From positions 1 through 8,431 of the forward strand of contig CAMWMM010000197.1 of assembly GCA_947175285.1 (NCBI GenBank): a stretch of 8,431 bases of DNA, given 5' to 3'. The position numbers and the translations under genes were made by a program. Below the pieces are notes generated by a model, which saw only the letters and a list, made by a program, of their open reading frames with translations, had not been told where the DNA came from and searched no databases. The stretch is from an uncultured Lachnospiraceae bacterium (lineage in GTDB: Bacteria > Bacillota_A > Clostridia > Lachnospirales > Lachnospiraceae). Numbering within the stretch: position 1 is the first letter of the stretch; each line of letters starts with the position of its first letter. Of the stretch, positions 4,840 to 8,431 are shown in pieces.

Positions 4840-5751
4840 CTACATGGATGTCTCTACAGCTCCGATGAGTTCATTTACATCCTCTATTCCATATTGCTTC
4901 ATATATGCCTCTATTCCCTCTATCACCTCTATCGTTGTATAAGGATTGACAAAATTCATTGCGCCCACTGCCACGGCTGAAGCGCCGGCAAGCAGAAACT
5001 CAACAGCGTCTTCCGCCGTTGCAATGCCGCCCATTCCGATAATCGGGATTTTCACCGCATGCGCAGCCTGATATACCATCCTGACGGCAACGGGTTTGAT
5101 TGCCGGACCTGAAAGTCCTCCTGTCTTATTGGCAAGCACAAACTTTCTCTTATGAATATCTATCTTCATACCTGTCAGCGTATTAATCATCGAAAGCGCA
5201 TCTGCGCCTGCCGCTTCCGCCGCTTTCGCCATTTCTGTAATATCCGTCACATTCGGACTGAGTTTCATAATCACAGGCTGTTTTGCCTTCTTTTTGATTT
5301 GCGAAGTAATATCGTACAAACAATCCGCTTTCTGCCCGAAAGCGATTGCACCCTCTTTGACATTAGGACAGGAAACATTGATTTCCAGCATATCTACCGG
5401 TTCGTCACCAAGTCTTTCCACTACTTCCAGATAATCTTCCACTGTTCTGCCGCAGACATTGACAATGACGGCCGTGTCATATTTTTTCAAAAAAGGAATA
5501 TCGCGCTCTGCAAACACATCAATGCCCGGATTCTGCAAGCCGATGGCATTTAACATCCCACCGTAAGTTTCCGCTACTCTTGGTGTCGGATTACCCGGCC
5601 ACGGCACATTGGCAACGCCTTTTGTCACCACGGCGCCCAGTCGGTTCAAGTCCACAAAATCACTGTATTCCATTCCGGAGCCAAACGTTCCTGACGCCGT
5701 CATAACCGGATTTTTTAAGGTAACTCCTGCAATCGTCACTTTTGTATTCAT
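4840..5751 (-). CDS. pyrD: Dihydroorotate dehydrogenase B (NAD+), catalytic subunit
   Basis: A 303-residue FMN enzyme of class 1B that oxidises dihydroorotate to orotate in pyrimidine synthesis and passes electrons to the PyrK partner. It has the expected motifs in order: ASGTFGSG (19-26), VVTKG with Lys44, MLNAIGLQNPG (66-76), INVSCPN with the catalytic Cys128, MKLSPN with Lys163, NKTGGLSGPAIKP (208-220), and the phosphate-binding GMGGI (239-243) and AGASAVAVG. A catalytic cysteine rather than serine marks class 1, and the adjacent pyrK marks type B. Length is normal and no key residue is missing. The ATG at 5751 overlaps the pyrK stop by one base (TGATG), consistent with translational coupling. 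It is the last gene of the operon. Cytosolic heterotetramer with PyrK. Confidence 0.97.
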   Translation of the reverse strand: MNTKVTIAGVTLKNPVMTASGTFGSGMEYSDFVDLNRLGAVVTKGVANVPWPGNPTPRVAETYGGMLNAIGLQNPGIDVFAERDIPFLKKYDTAVIVNVCGRTVEDYLEVVERLGDEPVDMLEINVSCPNVKEGAIAFGQKADCLYDITSQIKKKAKQPVIMKLSPNVTDITEMAKAAEAAGADALSMINTLTGMKIDIHKRKFVLANKTGGLSGPAIKPVAVRMVYQAAHAVKIPIIGMGGIATAEDAVEFLLAGASAVAVGAMNFVNPYTTIEVIEGIEAYMKQYGIEDVNELIGAVETSM

Positions 5752-6527
5752 CAGATATCCACCTCTCTTGCTTCAAATACCGGTCCATCCGTACAGATAC
5801 GTGCATTATGCACATGGGAATGGTGATCGACCTCTTTCGTTTTACAGACGCACCCAAGACAGGCACCCACACCGCATGCCATCCGTTCCTCTAAAGAAAT
5901 ATAGGCTTCGATTCCGTTTTCTTCAGCGTACTTCTTAATGGCACGAAGCATCGGCATCGGTCCGCATGCCATAATCATATCCGCCCGTAATTTATTTTCC
6001 CGTATGGCGTCCATAACATTTCCTTTGCTGCCCGCACTGCCGTCCTCTGTTGCTATATATATGTTTCCATACTGTTTTAAATCTTCACTCAAAAACAGTT
6101 CCCGATTCCGGTAGCCGACAACAATCTGTTTTTCGGCATCCAGTTCTTTTGCAAGCTGTAACATCGGCGGAATACCGATACCGCCTCCCATCAGAAACAC
6201 TGTCTTTCCTTTTGCCTTTTCGATCGGAAATCCATTCCCTAAAATACCGAGTATAAAAATACTGTCTCCTGCCTGATAACCGGAAAATTCCTTCGTGCCG
6301 CTTCCTGCCACACGGTAAACAAGACGCAGTCTGTTTCGCTGCTTGTCCGCCTCACAAATACTGATAGGTCTTGGCAGTAAAGTTGCCGCATTCTTCGGAT
6401 AGACAGCCACGAACTGACCGGGATGCGCCTCTTTCGCCAGGTCCGTTTCCAGCCACATATCGTAAATCTGTTCCGCTATTTCATTTTGTGACACAACTGT
6501 CGCTTTTACTTTCTTCTTTTGCTCCAT
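5751..6527 (-). CDS. pyrK: Dihydroorotate dehydrogenase B, electron-transfer subunit PyrK
   Basis: A 258-residue ferredoxin-reductase-type subunit carrying FAD and a [2Fe-2S] cluster. It moves electrons from the FMN of PyrD to NAD+. Visible elements are the FAD-binding RPISIC (53-58), the nucleotide-binding MGGGIGIPPML (113-123), MACGPMPML (187-194), and the cluster motif CGVGACLGC with Cys218, Cys223 and Cys226, completed by a later cysteine in ARICTDGPVF (Cys245). Cys228 is an additional nearby cysteine. Length is normal for PyrK. It starts 2 nt after the pyrC stop; an AAAGGAA site is inside the last pyrC codons, 6 nt before the ATG. The stop overlaps the pyrD start. Confidence 0.96.
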   Translation of the reverse strand: MEQKKKVKATVVSQNEIAEQIYDMWLETDLAKEAHPGQFVAVYPKNAATLLPRPISICEADKQRNRLRLVYRVAGSGTKEFSGYQAGDSIFILGILGNGFPIEKAKGKTVFLMGGGIGIPPMLQLAKELDAEKQIVVGYRNRELFLSEDLKQYGNIYIATEDGSAGSKGNVMDAIRENKLRADMIMACGPMPMLRAIKKYAEENGIEAYISLEERMACGVGACLGCVCKTKEVDHHSHVHNARICTDGPVFEAREVDI

Positions 6528-6529
6528 AT

Positions 6530-7849
6530 CTATTCCTTTCTGTAAACAATCTTCCCGTCACATATCGTATACATGATAACGCCCGGCAGTTTTTCTCCGA
6601 TAAAAGGGGAATTGCATGCCTTGGATGCAAACTTCTCCTTTTCTACCAGCCATTCGGCGTCTTTATCAAAAATCACCAAATCCGCCGGTTCGCCCTCCGC
6701 AATAGAGCCCGCCTGTAAATGATAAAGATTTGCCGGTGCAAGGCTCATTTTTTCCATCAATTCCATCATACTAAGATAACCCGGATTCACCAATTCCCTG
6801 ATGCCAAGCGACAATGCCGTTTCCAGACCTATGATGCCGCTTGGCGCCTCTGTTATCGGCTTTGCCTTTTCTTCCTCGCTATGGGGCGCATGGTCTGTCG
6901 CTATCATATCAATCGTGCCGTCCCGCAAGCCTTCAATAATTGCCATTCTGTCGGATTCTTCACGAAGTGGCGGATTCATCTTCGCAAGGCTGCCATGCCG
7001 GATAGCGGCGTCCTGTGTCAGTGTAAAATGATGCGGCGTTGCTTCGGCAAAAATGTGTGCACTCTGCTCTTTCGCCTGTCTGACAAGCTCTACCGCTTCT
7101 TTCGTACTGATATGCTGAATGGACATATCCGCCTCTTCTTCAAGCGCTATTTGAATATCCCGCTCGACCATACTGATTTCCGCTTCTCGCGGTGAGCCTT
7201 TGATATGATAATGCTCCGCCGCCTTACCCGCATGAATGCCGTTATTGGTAATACATGCAGGATTTTCCTCATGCAGACTGACCGGTTTATGCAGTTTTGC
7301 GGCGTTTTGCAGCGCTTTTTTTAGAATATTTTCATCCATAAGCGGAATGCCGTCATCCGTAAATCCCACGGCTCCGGCAAGGCTTAACGCCTCCATATCC
7401 ACCAGTTCCTGCCCTTTCATTCCCATTGTGACATTCGCACATGTATGGACATGAATATCGGTTTGTTTTCCTTTTTGCAAAATATAGGAGAGCGTTTCTT
7501 TATTATCTACTGCGGGTTTTGTATTCGCCATCAGCACGACCGTTGTATATCCGCCTTTCGCCGCCGAAGCCGCTCCGCTTATAATATCCTCTTTGTAAGT
7601 AAAACCGGGGTCTCTGAAATGTACATGGACGTCCACCAGTCCGGGCGCAATTATCTGTCCGGAAGCGTCAATCTGCTCTATCTTATCCTGCTGCTCCGTA
7701 TCGGTCTCACCCGCTGCCTGAAGCAGTTCTGAAAGAGGCGTACCCCGTCCGGCAATCACTGCGATTTTTTTCTCTTTTATCAGAATATCCCGATAATCCT
7801 CTAATCCTGATTTCGGGTCTGTCACGTAACCATTGATAATATGAACCAT
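6530..7849 (-). CDS. pyrC: Dihydroorotase, class I
   Basis: An amidohydrolase of about 439 residues that closes carbamoyl-aspartate to dihydroorotate, the step just before PyrD/PyrK. Counting from the alternative ATG at 7852, metal-site motifs are DVHVHFRDPG (74-83, His76 and His78), FTDDG (164-168) with the class I bridging aspartate, LHEEN with His194, IQHIS with His247, and ATDHAPH with the catalytic Asp320. GGYTTVVLMANTKP (100-113) is typical of class I. It is slightly longer than most relatives because of a hydrophilic insert around 47-60. Two ATGs are in tandem (7852 and 7849): GAGGA (7860-7856) is only 3 nt from the first but 6 nt from the second, so 7849 is preferred. First gene of the pyrC-pyrK-pyrD operon; pyrB, pyrE and pyrF are not in the window. 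Confidence 0.95.
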   Translation of the reverse strand: MVHIINGYVTDPKSGLEDYRDILIKEKKIAVIAGRGTPLSELLQAAGETDTEQQDKIEQIDASGQIIAPGLVDVHVHFRDPGFTYKEDIISGAASAAKGGYTTVVLMANTKPAVDNKETLSYILQKGKQTDIHVHTCANVTMGMKGQELVDMEALSLAGAVGFTDDGIPLMDENILKKALQNAAKLHKPVSLHEENPACITNNGIHAGKAAEHYHIKGSPREAEISMVERDIQIALEEEADMSIQHISTKEAVELVRQAKEQSAHIFAEATPHHFTLTQDAAIRHGSLAKMNPPLREESDRMAIIEGLRDGTIDMIATDHAPHSEEEKAKPITEAPSGIIGLETALSLGIRELVNPGYLSMMELMEKMSLAPANLYHLQAGSIAEGEPADLVIFDKDAEWLVEKEKFASKACNSPFIGEKLPGVIMYTICDGKIVYRKE

Positions 7850-7878
7850 CATTTTTCCTCATGCTTTTGTTTTTTCAC

Positions 7879-7936
7879 CAAGAATTGCACTGCAATTCTT
7901 GTAGCTCAGGCTGTCAAGCCTGAGGTTAGCCTTGAG
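7879..7936 (-). promoter_or_regulatory. Tandem palindromes in the pyr operon leader
   Basis: CAAGAATTGCA-C-TGCAATTCTTG (7879-7901) is a perfect 11-bp-arm palindrome. Next to it CTCAGGCT-GTCA-AGCCTGAG (7905-7924) is a perfect 8-bp stem with a 4-nt loop. A near-copy of one arm, AGCCTTGAG (7928-7936), can replace the 7917-7924 arm with one bulged base, so two structures compete for the same partner. No U-tract follows either stem on the minus strand and no PyrR-box consensus is evident, so the mechanism is open: attenuator-like switch, lipoprotein-gene terminator, or dispersed palindromic repeat. Confidence 0.5.
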
Positions 7937-7939
7937 TTT

Positions 7940-7945
7940 ATTTTA
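7940..7945 (-). promoter_or_regulatory. Extended -10 of a probable pyr operon promoter
   Basis: The minus strand reads TGC-TAAAAT, an extended -10 (TG-N-TAAAAT). The region 17 nt upstream (TAGTGT) is a poor -35 and lies in the end of the lipoprotein gene. A start near 7933 would give a leader of about 84 nt containing both palindromes. Confidence 0.35.
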
Positions 7946-7954
7946 GCATAAATT

Positions 7955-8374
7955 TCAATCAAACACTACCGGCTTTTCCACATTTTCCGTTTTCACGACG
8001 ATGTAAGGATATGTCAGCGCATTCTTTCCTTTTTCTTCTGGTCCCGGACCTATCAAATTGGTATCTATGTAGACTGCATTAGACGTTTCATATAAAGCGT
8101 TGACCGAAATGCTGTAGCCTGCCGTTTCCTGCTGTCCGTACCCGACACAGATATAAAGGAACCCCTGGTCCTGAAATGTCATTTTAAAAGCCGTTTCCTT
8201 TTTTTCTTCAATCATAGTAAGCAGTTCCTCCGGCAGTTTATCCTCTGCGATTACCGTAAATTCCAAATCCTTAATTTTTTCCATCGGATCCTGTTTTTTC
8301 CCGCAGGCAATAACGCTTACGCAAAGCGCCCCCACAAGCAGAACGCTCAATAACCTTTTTTCCCATTCACTCAT
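7955..8374 (-). CDS. Small lipoprotein with PrcB-type C-terminal domain
   Basis: A secreted lipoprotein of 139 residues from the ATG at 8374. Residues 1-23 are a lipoprotein signal: basic MSEWEKR, a hydrophobic stretch LLSVLLVGALCVSV, and a lipobox ending VIAC with Cys24 as the predicted lipidated residue. Residues about 73-138 resemble the PrcB C-terminal domain: GYGQQETAGYSISVNAL, an internal strand AVYIDTNLIGPGP, and LTYPYIVVKTEN. PrcB was named for a spirochaete protease complex; in Clostridia the domain occurs in small lipoproteins of unknown role. A longer start at 8401 adds nine residues but has no ribosome site, whereas AAAGGA lies about 10-11 nt before 8374 and gives a normal signal peptide. 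It ends 105 nt before pyrC, same direction, with palindromes between; no functional link to pyrimidine synthesis is evident. Confidence 0.75.
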   Translation of the reverse strand: MSEWEKRLLSVLLVGALCVSVIACGKKQDPMEKIKDLEFTVIAEDKLPEELLTMIEEKKETAFKMTFQDQGFLYICVGYGQQETAGYSISVNALYETSNAVYIDTNLIGPGPEEKGKNALTYPYIVVKTENVEKPVVFD

Positions 8375-8431
8375 GTATAAACTTTTCCTTTCTACGCCCA
8401 TTCGTGCGCTATCGTTTGCTTATTACTAATT

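Noticed and set aside
7760..7862. Out-of-frame ATG at 7862 overlapping the pyrC ribosome site, as a possible regulatory upstream frame
   Set aside because: It has no ribosome site of its own and its predicted protein is unremarkable; overlap with GAGGA is a chance result of the ATGAGGA sequence.
1..8431. CRISPR arrays, tRNA or rRNA genes, insertion-sequence transposases
   Set aside because: No regularly spaced repeats, no tRNA cloverleaf or rRNA segments, and no transposase other than the Rpn-family nuclease, which does not by itself mark an insertion sequence here.

Overview
The window looks like chromosomal DNA from a spore-forming Lachnospiraceae-type member of the Clostridia. The evidence is a SipL-like spore-coat assembly protein (DUF3794/SPOCS domains plus LysM), a class 1B dihydroorotate dehydrogenase encoded with its PyrK electron-transfer subunit, AGGAGG-type ribosome binding sites, low-to-moderate GC, and a bactofilin next to a membrane-anchored M23/LytM-like protein. 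The genus cannot be set from sequence reading alone.

Layout from left to right. (1) 1-1158, minus strand: a two-gene envelope/cytoskeleton operon. A clear promoter (TTTACA-17-TATGAT) is followed by three short palindromes, then a transmembrane coiled-coil protein with a degenerate LytM domain, then a bactofilin cut by the window edge. (2) 1184-3181: an AT-rich accessory stretch with an unrecognised 57-aa gene that has its own promoter and terminator, a CdiI-like toxin-immunity gene with no visible toxin partner, and, divergently on the plus strand, an Rpn/PD-(D/E)XK nuclease gene. The Rpn gene contains a strong internal Shine-Dalgarno and in-frame ATG, matching the gene-within-gene toxin/antitoxin layout described for Rpn proteins. 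(3) 3196-4752, minus: the SipL-like gene. (4) 4840-7945, minus: a pyrC-pyrK-pyrD operon for dihydroorotate formation and oxidation, with palindromes in its leader. (5) 7955-8374, minus: a small lipoprotein with a PrcB-type C-terminal domain.

How the parts relate. PyrC makes dihydroorotate; PyrD and PyrK oxidise it to orotate and pass the electrons to NAD+. Their reading frames overlap or are separated by 2 nt. A hairpin plus U-tract closes this operon just before the SipL-like gene. That hairpin also holds the ribosome binding site of the SipL-like gene in its 3' arm, and a good sigma-E-like promoter spans its 5' arm and loop. Vegetative read-through would therefore be terminated or have its ribosome site masked, while the mother-cell transcript would start after the 5' arm and be freely translatable. 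The regulatory proposals are read from the sequence and are inferences; product names rest on recognisable family motifs.
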